In this document: positions 18,923 through 26,396 of the stretch, in pieces
Layout: each line of letters starts with the position of its first letter
Numbering within the stretch: the first letter of the stretch is position 1
Assembly: GCF_020096995.1 (NCBI RefSeq)
Contig: NZ_CP083692.1
Coordinates: 682,001-746,000, forward strand
Reading direction: 5' to 3'
DNA: 64,000 nt
Source: Leucobacter sp. Psy1
Lineage (GTDB): Bacteria > Actinomycetota > Actinomycetes > Actinomycetales > Microbacteriaceae
Translations under genes and position numbers: made by a program
The notes under the pieces: model-generated
Seen by the model: the letters and a program-made list of their open reading frames with translations, nothing else
Database searches by the model: none
Told to the model about the DNA's origin: nothing

Positions 18923-18951
18923 GTACACTATGTATTCAGTTCATTATGTAC
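18923..18951. promoter_or_regulatory. 29-bp imperfect palindrome, candidate TetR operator
   Basis: The site is bounded by GTACA at 18923 and TGTAC ending at 18951, with ATG/CAT and further symmetric positions inside and its centre at 18937. It lies between the divergent dehydrogenase (start 18896) and TetR (start 18996) genes in an AT-rich pocket, where the promoters of both must lie. TetR proteins commonly bind such sites and repress both directions. Confidence 0.55.
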
Positions 18952-18995
18952 CCGATGGTGCCGGTCGCGCCAGGGGGTGGGAGAGCGAGGAACGC

Positions 18996-20582
18996 ATGGC
19001 AGCATCCGACGTTCGGCGTCGAGCGAACACCCGGGCGCGCCTGCTCGACGCGGTCGAAACTCTGCTCCCGGAGAGCGGGACGACGGGCCTCAGGATCGAT
19101 GACATCTGCGGGCGGGCCGGGTTCACTCGCGGGGCGTTCTACTCGAATTTCGCCTCGGTCGACGACGTGCTCTTCGCGCTGTACGAGCGGAAGACGGAGC
19201 GACTGCTCAAGCGGGTTGCCGCCGCGCAGGTGTTCCCGGATGCAGAGATGGGAGCGGGCGAACTCGGAGCGGAGGCCGCGGTCGAGCGGTTCCTGCGGAT
19301 CGTTCCCGCGGACCCGCATTGGTACGCCCTGCGCGCCGCGTTCGCGCTCCGCGTCTCGGCGGATCCCGCCGTCGCCGACGCGCTGCACGTGCACGCGGAA
19401 GATCTTCGCCGCGGACTCACGCCGTTCGTCGAGGATCTCGCCGCGTTCTCCGGCCTGGAACTCGCCGTCGATCCCGCCGAAGCGACCCGCGTGATCATCG
19501 CCGCTCACGTGGGTGCCGTATTGCAGGGCGTGCTGGTGGAGGAGCCCGAGCGCCTCCGCCGGAACACCGTTCTCTCAACGCTCCGCGGACTCGCGGCACC
19601 CGCGACGACGCAACCGGCATCGATCCCGACGCCGGAAGTACCGAGCAGAGGAGGCAATGCTATGGAGTCACCCGTCATCTACGCCCTCACCGCATCGCCA
19701 GGAGGGGTGCACCGTATCGAACCGAGGACCGGTGCCGTCGAGCGGCTCGCAGCGATCAGCGGCGAGGTTCCCGACGGCATCGTGATCGATCCCGAGGCCA
19801 GGGAAGCGGTGTTCACTCTGATGGGTGCTCCTGACTCGGCGTTCGAACCGGGTATCGAGCCGCCGTTCACGCGTCCGAACGGGTCGGTCGCGGCAGTGCC
19901 ACTGGCAGGTGGGGAACCGCGGACCCTGGTCGAGCGCGGCGCCTTCACGACGGGCAAGCAGCTCGCGCGCGACCCGGGCAGCGGCCGGCTGTTCTGGTCC
20001 GATCGCGAGGGCTGCGGCGTGTACAGGAGCGAACGCGATGGGTCTGACGTGACGCTGCTCGTCCGTACCGCAGGGATGACCCCTGCTTCTGCGGAGGATC
20101 AGTGCGTCGGTGTCGCCGCCGATCCGGTGGGAGGGTTCATCTACTGGACCCAGAAGGGACCGTCGAAGGGTGGGAAAGGACGGATCCTGCGTGCCGGTCT
20201 CGAGCTTCCCTCGGGCGATTCCGCCGAGGCCCGCAGCGACATCGAGGTGCTGTGGGAAGGGCTTCCCGAACCCATCGATCTCGAACTCGACCTCGACTCG
20301 GGTGTGCTCTTCTGGACGGACCGTGGAGCCGAGCCCGACGGCAATACGCTGAACCGTGCTCCGATCCCTGCACGCGGGGAACGCGGGGCCTCGCCCGAGA
20401 TCCTCGCCCGCGGATTCCGGGAGGCGATTGGTCTCGCCGTCGACCGTCGTCGGGGAGTCGCCTACGTTTCAGACCTGGGTGGATCCATCCACGAGATCGA
20501 TATCGCATCGGGCGAGGATCGGGTCGTCGCGAAGTTCCCAGGAGGAGTCACCGGGATCGCCCTCGGCGACCGTCGCGAGTGA
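18996..20582 (+). CDS. TetR-family regulator fused in frame to a YWTD-type beta-propeller
   Basis: From the ATG at 18996 (AGGAA upstream) the frame runs 528 codons without a stop. Residues 1 to about 200 form a TetR regulator: the helix-turn-helix is RIDDICGRAGFTRGAFYSNF and the rest is helical. A Pro/Ser-rich linker (about 200-222) leads into residues 223-528, which contain propeller repeats: GRLFWSDREGCGVYRSERDG, GFIYWTQKGPSKGGKGRILR, GVLFWTDRGAEPDGNTLNRA and GVAYVSDLGGSIHEID. These resemble LDL-receptor class B/YWTD or SMP-30-like blades. GAGGAGG at 19648-19654 precedes an in-frame ATG at 19662, so the propeller may also be made alone. It may be one fused protein, two overlapping products, or two genes that lost the intervening stop. 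Confidence 0.8.
   Translation: MAASDVRRRANTRARLLDAVETLLPESGTTGLRIDDICGRAGFTRGAFYSNFASVDDVLFALYERKTERLLKRVAAAQVFPDAEMGAGELGAEAAVERFLRIVPADPHWYALRAAFALRVSADPAVADALHVHAEDLRRGLTPFVEDLAAFSGLELAVDPAEATRVIIAAHVGAVLQGVLVEEPERLRRNTVLSTLRGLAAPATTQPASIPTPEVPSRGGNAMESPVIYALTASPGGVHRIEPRTGAVERLAAISGEVPDGIVIDPEAREAVFTLMGAPDSAFEPGIEPPFTRPNGSVAAVPLAGGEPRTLVERGAFTTGKQLARDPGSGRLFWSDREGCGVYRSERDGSDVTLLVRTAGMTPASAEDQCVGVAADPVGGFIYWTQKGPSKGGKGRILRAGLELPSGDSAEARSDIEVLWEGLPEPIDLELDLDSGVLFWTDRGAEPDGNTLNRAPIPARGERGASPEILARGFREAIGLAVDRRRGVAYVSDLGGSIHEIDIASGEDRVVAKFPGGVTGIALGDRRE
19648..19664 (+). promoter_or_regulatory. Internal ribosome binding site and start for the propeller domain
   Basis: GAGGAGG (19648-19654) stands 7 nt before the ATG at 19662, which begins MESPVIYALTASPGG, exactly at the first propeller strand. 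This is one of the strongest ribosome binding sites in the window and lies within an uninterrupted reading frame. It supports independent translation of residues 223-528. Confidence 0.7.
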
Positions 20583-20602
20583 CGCGCCCTGCGAAGGACG
20601 AG

Positions 20603-21676
20603 CTACCCCGCAGACTGCTGATGGCGACGTCGTGACGTCGTCGGCCGCGTCGCGCGCACCCGCGCCACCGCCTCAGGGGCCGCAGCGATCACGTCGGTCG
20701 CCGTGATCGGAGAGCCGGCGGATGCGTGACCCGAGCTCCCGCCCGTCGTCTCGCCGATCGCACCGGCCGCCAGCCGTGCGGCGATGTCGTGCACGACCGC
20801 GGCCGAGGCGCCGATCGCTCCGAGGAGCTCGGGATCCTCACGGATCGCGTCGCTCTGCGCAGCTGCCAGCGCACCCAGCACTCCGGCAAGGACATCCCCG
20901 GTGCCCGCGGTCGCGAGCCACGGCGTGGCCGGTCCGGTCAGGAACGCCTGCCCGCCCGGAGTCGCGGTGACCGACGTTGACCCCTTGAGCAGCACCGTCG
21001 TTCCGAGACGCTCGGCGAGCTGCAGTGTCGCAGCGACCCTGGCCTCCGTCTTCACCGGCCTGGCCCGCTTGCTCCGGGTGCGGGCCGGCCACCCGTCGGG
21101 CTTCGTTCCGAGCCCCGCCGCCTGCCAGAGCCGCGTGAACTCTCCGGCGTGAGGTGTCAGGATCGCCGGCGCGACCGGGCGCTCCTCGTGCACCAAGTCG
21201 AGCGCACCCGCATCGACGACCACCGGGGAAGCGCCGGCGAGGATGGACAGGAGCGCGTCGCGCTCCGAAGCAGACCGCTGGTCCGGGTCGGTACCGGAAC
21301 CGATGATCCAGGCGTCGCAGTTCGTGAGGTCGGACGGGGGACCGAAGACGGTCTCGGGGTGCACTGCCAGCACCGCGGCTGCTGGCGAGGGCAGCCCATG
21401 CTCCGCAGCGCCGTCGTCCAGGGCGGGCACGTACCGCACCATGCCGATTCCCGTGCGCCAGGCGGCCGCGACACTCAGCACCGCCGCCCCGGGGAAGAGC
21501 GCTGACCCGGTGCGGGCACCGAGCACGCCGCGCCGGTACTTGTCATCGGCCGCGCCAGGCGCGGGCAACCACGCTCCCGCCTGCGATTCGCCCCAGGGCT
21601 CTGCCGTGACGGACTGGGATTCCGGTGCGTCCGCGGCGGCACTTCGGCGCGTTCGGCGACTGGGCGCCGGAGTCAC
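20603..21676 (-). CDS. nnrD: ADP-dependent NAD(P)H-hydrate dehydratase
   Basis: This enzyme dehydrates damaged NAD(P)H hydrates using ADP, a metabolite-repair step. The 357-residue protein has a ribokinase-like fold: KYRRGVLGARTGSALFPGAAVLS at the N-terminus, ILTPHAGEFTRLW, VLLKGSTSVTATPGG and the catalytic ATAGTGDVLAGVLGALAAAQ. The epimerase (NnrE) half found in fused homologues is absent, so epimerisation must be done elsewhere. The GTG start overlaps the upstream mutase stop (GTGA). Both ends carry low-complexity basic or serine-rich tails. Confidence 0.9.
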   Translation of the reverse strand: MTPAPSRRTRRSAAADAPESQSVTAEPWGESQAGAWLPAPGAADDKYRRGVLGARTGSALFPGAAVLSVAAAWRTGIGMVRYVPALDDGAAEHGLPSPAAAVLAVHPETVFGPPSDLTNCDAWIIGSGTDPDQRSASERDALLSILAGASPVVVDAGALDLVHEERPVAPAILTPHAGEFTRLWQAAGLGTKPDGWPARTRSKRARPVKTEARVAATLQLAERLGTTVLLKGSTSVTATPGGQAFLTGPATPWLATAGTGDVLAGVLGALAAAQSDAIREDPELLGAIGASAAVVHDIAARLAAGAIGETTGGSSGHASAGSPITATDVIAAAPEAVARVRATRPTTSRRRHQQSAG

Positions 21677-23418
21677 GATGCCACCGACTCGTCGAGGAAG
21701 GCCTGGACCGCGATCTCGAGGCCGGCGAGCGCTGCATCGGCCGCCTTCCGGCGCTCGCGGGCACTCCCCGTATCGCTGAAGGTGTCGATGTACACCTTCA
21801 GCTTCGGCTCCGTGCCGCTCGGGCGGATCATCACCCGGGAACCGTCCGCGAGATCGTACCGGAGTACGTTTGCCGGCTGGGCAGCGAGTCCCGGAGTCAG
21901 GAGATCGCTCGTCCGCTCGATCGCGACTCCTCCGAACTCCGTCGGGGGAGACGAGCGCACCACCTCGGCGAGCGCCGCGACGGCGTCCGCCGAATCGAGT
22001 CGCACCGTGAGCTGCCCGCTCGAGAAGTGCCCGAATCGCTCGGTGGCCTCATCCAGTAGGTCGGCGAGCGTGCGCCCCTCGGTGGCGAGTTCCGCGGCGA
22101 GCGCGATGACATCGGCGCTCGCCGAGATGCCATCCTTGTCGTGGACCACATCGGGATGGGTGAGGTACCCGAGCGCCTCCTCGAAACCGAAGACGAGGTG
22201 CGGGACCCTGGAGACCCACTTGAAACCGGAGAGCGTCTCCGCGTACTCGAGTCCGTAGTCATCGGCGACGACGCTGAGCGCGGGGGACGAGACGATGGTG
22301 CACGCGAGTGCGCCGGGGGCATCGCCGTGCAGGGCGCGGTGCCGTTCGGCCGCGCGCCAGCCGAGCAGGAAGCCGAGCTGGTTGCCGGTCAGCCGGCGGT
22401 AGCCCTCTGGCGCCGCGGGGTCGGGGAGCGCAATGGCGAGCCGGTCGGCATCCGGGTCGTGGGCCACGATGAGATCCGCCGCGACATCGCGAGCGGTGCG
22501 GAACGCGAGGTCGAGGGCGCCTGGTTCTTCGGGATTCGGGAAGGCCACCGTGGAAAAGGCGCCGTCCGGATGGTCCTGCTCCGGTACGACGGTCACGTCA
22601 GGGAGGCCGACCAGGTTCCAGACGCGCCGCGCGGGTGCCGATCCGACACCGTGCATCGCGGTGTAGGCGATGCGGAGCGATGCGTCCGCACGCCCCTCCA
22701 GCGGCGACCCCGCGGACACGGCCTGCGCCGTCGATTCGACGTACGCATCGAGCAGCTCCGGGCCGGCGACCCGGTAATCCTCCGCCAGCGGGAAGCTGTC
22801 GAGCGAACGTGCGGCGGCGGCGTCGATGTGCCTCGCGATCGCCGCGTCGTCCGGGGGGATAATCTGAGAGCCCTGATCGGCGTCCCCGAGGTACACCTTG
22901 TAGCCGTTGTCCCTGGGTGGATTGTGGCTCGCAGTCACCATGACGCCGGCGGACGCGTCCAGGTTGCGAACTGCGAACGCCGTCGCGGGAGTCGGGACCG
23001 GCTCAGGGAAGAGCGTCACCGAAATTCCCGCCCCTGCCATGACCTCCGCCACATCTCGAGCGAAGACATCAGAATTGACGCGACCGTCGTAGCCGATCAC
23101 GATCGAGGGCGGTGACGAGGTTTCGCCGCGCCCGGCTCGCTCGAGCAGGAACTCGGCGAAACCCGCGGTGGTCTGGATGACCACCGCGCGATTCATGCGG
23201 CGCGGACCGGGCCCGAGCGCTCCGCGCAGACCTGCTGTGCCGAAAGCGAGGCGACCGCCGAACGCATCGTCGAGTTCCAGCGTCGCCTCGTCGTCTCCGG
23301 CTTCGACCGCGGCGATCAGTCGCTCGGTCTCCCGGCGGGTCTCCGGGTCAGGATCCTGTGCGGCCCACGCGCGTGCCCGCTCGATCAGTGGGCGCTCGCT
23401 CGGATCGAATTCTGCCAT
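21673..23418 (-). CDS. Phosphohexomutase (phosphomannomutase/phosphoglucomutase family)
   Basis: This enzyme interconverts hexose 1- and 6-phosphates for cell-wall and nucleotide-sugar synthesis. It has 581 residues with the four family domains. The phosphoserine loop is GVMVTASHNPPRDNGYKVYL, the metal loop is AHDPDADRLAIALPD, the sugar-specificity loop is FGFEEALGYL and the phosphate-binding motif is MIRPSGTEPKLKVYID. The long form (over 550 residues) is typical of the actinobacterial PgmB/PMM-like group. GGAG precedes the ATG, and a TAGGCT about 27 nt upstream is a possible -10 box. It is transcribed ahead of nnrD. Confidence 0.92.
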   Translation of the reverse strand: MAEFDPSERPLIERARAWAAQDPDPETRRETERLIAAVEAGDDEATLELDDAFGGRLAFGTAGLRGALGPGPRRMNRAVVIQTTAGFAEFLLERAGRGETSSPPSIVIGYDGRVNSDVFARDVAEVMAGAGISVTLFPEPVPTPATAFAVRNLDASAGVMVTASHNPPRDNGYKVYLGDADQGSQIIPPDDAAIARHIDAAAARSLDSFPLAEDYRVAGPELLDAYVESTAQAVSAGSPLEGRADASLRIAYTAMHGVGSAPARRVWNLVGLPDVTVVPEQDHPDGAFSTVAFPNPEEPGALDLAFRTARDVAADLIVAHDPDADRLAIALPDPAAPEGYRRLTGNQLGFLLGWRAAERHRALHGDAPGALACTIVSSPALSVVADDYGLEYAETLSGFKWVSRVPHLVFGFEEALGYLTHPDVVHDKDGISASADVIALAAELATEGRTLADLLDEATERFGHFSSGQLTVRLDSADAVAALAEVVRSSPPTEFGGVAIERTSDLLTPGLAAQPANVLRYDLADGSRVMIRPSGTEPKLKVYIDTFSDTGSARERRKAADAALAGLEIAVQAFLDESVAS

Positions 23419-23497
23419 GCCGGTACTCCATCCTGAAGTGTGATGGAGCCTACGATACCGCTTCGCACCCGAGGGTTGACCGGACCGGGAGCAGCGC

Positions 23498-24859
23498 TCA
23501 ATCCTCCATATTGACCGACTTCGTCTCCTTCGTCAGGATCAGCGAGATCAGAGTCAGTACAGCGGCACCGGAGAGGTACAGGCCGACGAGGCCGGGGCTG
23601 CCCTCGGCCATCGTCCACAGCCAGACAGCGACGATCGGGGCGAGCGCTGCGCCGAGGATTGACGAGACGTTGTACGAAATCGCGGAGCCCGTGTACCGGA
23701 CGTTCGTGGGGAACATCTCGGGGAGGAACGCGCCCATCGGGCCGAACGTGAGACCCATGAGCGTGAACCCGAGCGCCAGGAAGAACATCACGACGGCGGT
23801 GTTGTCGCTGCCGAGCAGCGGGACGAACGTGAAGCCGAAGAGGATGATCGCCGACGTCACGACCATCAGCGTCCGGCGACGGCCGAAGCGATCGGCGAGC
23901 GGCCCCGAGACCAGGGTGAAGATACCGAAGAAGACCACGCCGAACACGAGCATGAGGATGAAGGAGTTGTACGTGTATCCGAGCCCCGGCACATCAGCAT
24001 CAGCGGGTCGGGTGCCGAACGTCAGCGTGTAGGAGGTCATGAGGTAGAAGAGCACGTACGTGGCGAGCATCGCGAAGGTGCCGAGAATCAGGCCCTTCCA
24101 GTGGAACTTGAACGCCTCGGCGAGCGGCATGCGCTTCACGCGCCCCTGGGTCTTCGTGCGCTCGAACGCGCTGGACTCGACGAGCTTCAGGCGGACCCAG
24201 AGGCCGACGATCACCATCACGGCAGAGAAGAGGAACGGAATGCGCCAGCCCCAGGAAAGGAAGGCCTCGGACGGCTGACCCGGGTTCGCCGGATCGGCGA
24301 GTGCGAGGTTGATTCCGTAGAACAGGAGGTTCGCGATGATGAAGCCGAGCGGAGCGCCGAGCTGCGGGAACGTGCCGTACCAGGCGCGCTTACCCTCAGG
24401 AGCGTTCTCGGTCGCGATCAGAGCGGCGCCCGACCATTCGCCTCCGATGGCGAACCCCTGCGCGAGTCGCATGAGTAGCAGGAGCATGGCGGCCCCTGCG
24501 CCGATCGACGCGTGAGTCGGCAGCAGACCGATGAGGAAGGTCGCGATGCCCATGGTCAGGAGCGAAGCGACCAGCGTCGTCTTCCGGCCGATGCGGTCAC
24601 CCAGGTGGCCGAAGAACACCGCGCCGAGGGGGCGAGCAAGCATCGCTGCGCCGAACGTGGCGAACGACGCGAGCAGTGCGGTCGTCTCGTTCTCGGACGG
24701 GAAGAAGAGGTGGGGGAAGACGAGGACGGCCGCCGTCGCGTAGACGTAGAAGTCGTAGAACTCGATCGTCGTGCCGATGAGGCTCGCGAGGATGACTCGC
24801 GATCGCGAGTTCCGGGGCGCGGCGGGCGCGACGGGCTGGGCGGGGGCGGAAGAAGTCAC
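23498..24859 (-). CDS. MFS transporter, metabolite:H+ symporter (MHS) type
   Basis: This is a 12-helix proton symporter of the MHS subfamily (ProP/KgtP/ShiA-like). I start it at the GTG at 24859 (MTSSAPAQPV), giving 453 residues; the frame remains open to 25003 but the added residues look like non-coding sequence. Signature parts include IGTTIEFYDFYVYATAAVLVF at helix 1, GHLGDRIGRKTTLV in the loop between helices 2 and 3, and GFAIGGEWSGAALIATENAP. The substrate is not deducible; candidates are a carboxylate, betaine or shikimate-like compound. It is divergent from a small coiled-coil gene and shares the repeat-bearing region at 24958-25001. Confidence 0.9.
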   Translation of the reverse strand: MTSSAPAQPVAPAAPRNSRSRVILASLIGTTIEFYDFYVYATAAVLVFPHLFFPSENETTALLASFATFGAAMLARPLGAVFFGHLGDRIGRKTTLVASLLTMGIATFLIGLLPTHASIGAGAAMLLLLMRLAQGFAIGGEWSGAALIATENAPEGKRAWYGTFPQLGAPLGFIIANLLFYGINLALADPANPGQPSEAFLSWGWRIPFLFSAVMVIVGLWVRLKLVESSAFERTKTQGRVKRMPLAEAFKFHWKGLILGTFAMLATYVLFYLMTSYTLTFGTRPADADVPGLGYTYNSFILMLVFGVVFFGIFTLVSGPLADRFGRRRTLMVVTSAIILFGFTFVPLLGSDNTAVVMFFLALGFTLMGLTFGPMGAFLPEMFPTNVRYTGSAISYNVSSILGAALAPIVAVWLWTMAEGSPGLVGLYLSGAAVLTLISLILTKETKSVNMED

Positions 24860-24957
24860 GTGAGCACTTTCACTGATTGCGGATTGGGCCGCGTGACATT
24901 GTACGCCGCGCGTGTCGCTCGCACGAATCGTCGCGCCTCCGTCTCGTGAGCGCGTTC

Positions 24958-25001
24958 GTGCACAACTTGCGTACTTGTTCGCAATGGGGCATGTTGTGCA
25001 C
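24958..25001. promoter_or_regulatory. Nested inverted repeat with two TGTGCACA-like sites
   Basis: GTGCACAAC (24958-24966) is the exact complement of GTTGTGCAC (24993-25001), and TTGCG/CGCAA (24967-24971 and 24980-24984) nest inside. Each outer arm contains its own GTGCAC palindrome, with centres 38 bp apart. It lies in the divergent region between the MHS transporter (start 24859) and the coiled-coil gene (start 25100). It looks like a paired operator. Confidence 0.5.
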
Positions 25002-25046
25002 ACCGCTTCGCCGGGAGCGGTGGCCGCGGGGGAGATTCTCGTAATC

Positions 25047-25076
25047 TTGCGGAAGACTGATACTGCGTATTATAAA
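25047..25076 (+). promoter_or_regulatory. Promoter of the small coiled-coil gene
   Basis: TTGCGG at 25047-25052 is followed after 18 bp by TATAAA at 25071-25076 in an AT-rich pocket. Transcription would start near 25083, just ahead of the ribosome binding site CTGGAG and the ATG at 25100, giving a leader of under 20 nt. Confidence 0.5.
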
Positions 25077-25099
25077 AGTGGCATACTGGAGATGTGTAT

Positions 25100-25498
25100 A
25101 TGACTCCCGAAGTGATCGCGACCATCGTCAGCGCCGCGACGTTCCTGCTCGTCATGGTCGGTGGGTTCGCCTGGTTGGTACTGCGCATGGACCGGCAATC
25201 GGAGTCGCTTGGCTCGCAACTCCGATCAGAGGTCGGCGGCCTCCGGTCCGAAATGCGCGCGGAGATCCATACTGTGCAGGGGGAGATTCGGGGCGTGCGC
25301 GCAGAGACGCGCACCGATCTCACCGCGGTGCGCGGTGAGGTCGCCAACCTGCGCGATGAGGTGACAGGCATGCGCGGCGAGGTGACGGGCCTGCGTGGTG
25401 ATGTCGTCGGACTGCGCACCGAGGTGAGCGATTTGCGTGACCACGTCACTGACGTGCGCGCCGATGTGCGCTCCGAACTGAGCAGCTCACGCGGATAG
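25100..25498 (+). CDS. Small membrane-anchored coiled-coil protein, unknown function
   Basis: I do not recognise this 132-residue protein. One transmembrane segment near the N-terminus (VIATIVSAATFLLVMVGGFA) is followed by about 95 residues of continuous heptads of the type EVxxLRx, for example EVANLRD, EVTGMRG, EVTGLRG and EVSDLRD. The second half of the gene is visibly a run of related 21-bp units. GGAG eight nt upstream favours the ATG at 25100 over a GTG at 25094. The architecture suggests an anchored rod or oligomerisation scaffold facing the cytoplasm. It stands alone, divergent from the MHS transporter and convergent with punA. Confidence 0.72.
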   Translation: MTPEVIATIVSAATFLLVMVGGFAWLVLRMDRQSESLGSQLRSEVGGLRSEMRAEIHTVQGEIRGVRAETRTDLTAVRGEVANLRDEVTGMRGEVTGLRGDVVGLRTEVSDLRDHVTDVRADVRSELSSSRG

Positions 25499-25536
25499 AC
25501 GTGCGGCGGAACACGCCGAGCTGGCGAGCGTTCAGC

Positions 25537-26352
25537 TCAGAGAGTCGTCAGCTGCGGCACGACCCGCGCGAGGAACTCGCCGAGACGGCCCTCCGCGGCC
25601 TGTCCGGCCGCCAAGACCTCGGCGTGATCGAGCGGAGGCCCGTCCTGGTTCGTCGCAGGGTTCGTCACCAGCGTGAGTCCGAGCACCTCCATCCCCGCCT
25701 CACGCGCCGCGATCGCCTCGACGGCAGTCGACATGCCGACAGCCGTTCCGCCGATCAACCGCAGGTACCGCGATTCCGCAGGAGTCTCGTAATGCGGACC
25801 GCGCACCTGAGCGTAGACGCCCTCACGGATCGACGGGTCGACAGACCGGACCACCGCGCGCAAGCGCTCCGCGTACAGGTCCGTCAGATCGATGAAGTGG
25901 GCGCCCTCGATCGGAGATTCGCCCGTGAGATTCAGATGGTCGTTGATGAGCATGGTGTCGCCCGCCCCGAACGCCGGGTCCAAGCCACCCGCACCGTTGG
26001 TGAGGACCGCGATCCCCGCCCCGGCTGCGGCGGCGGTGCGCACACCGTGGACCACTGCCCGCACGCCCCGCCCCTCGTAGAGATGGGTGCGCGCGCCGAT
26101 GATGAGGGCGTGACGCCCGTCGGGCATCCGCACCGTGCGCAGGTCGCCCCCGTGCCCGGCCACGCCAGAGGCGTGAAAGCCGGGAACCTCGGCTGCCGGA
26201 ACCGTGCTGACGACCTCACCGATGAGATCCGCCGCCCGGCGCCAACCGCTGCCCAGGGTCAGTGCGATGTCGAAGCGCTCGACGCCCGCGCGCTCGGTGA
26301 GGATGCGTGCGGCGTCTTGTGCGAGTGCGGCGGGATCGTTCTCGTGGCTCAT
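25537..26352 (-). CDS. punA: Purine nucleoside phosphorylase
   Basis: This trimeric enzyme phosphorolyses inosine and guanosine to the free base and ribose 1-phosphate. It has 271 residues from the ATG at 26352 (MSHENDPAAL), which aligns with the start of mycobacterial PunA. An upstream in-frame GTG at 26400 would overlap the decarboxylase stop as GTGA. Motifs are TLGSGWRRAADLIG (phosphate loop), GARTHLYEGRG, VLTNGAGGLDPAFGAGD, GPHYETPAESRYL and VGMSTAVEAIAAREAGMEV. It supplies bases that the purine operon at 7713-15275 could degrade. A weak hairpin (25518-25538) overlaps its stop. Confidence 0.93.
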   Translation of the reverse strand: MSHENDPAALAQDAARILTERAGVERFDIALTLGSGWRRAADLIGEVVSTVPAAEVPGFHASGVAGHGGDLRTVRMPDGRHALIIGARTHLYEGRGVRAVVHGVRTAAAAGAGIAVLTNGAGGLDPAFGAGDTMLINDHLNLTGESPIEGAHFIDLTDLYAERLRAVVRSVDPSIREGVYAQVRGPHYETPAESRYLRLIGGTAVGMSTAVEAIAAREAGMEVLGLTLVTNPATNQDGPPLDHAEVLAAGQAAEGRLGEFLARVVPQLTTL

Positions 26353-26396
26353 ACTCCCAGACTGGCCGACCCGGCCGCCTGAGGCAAGATCAGCGC

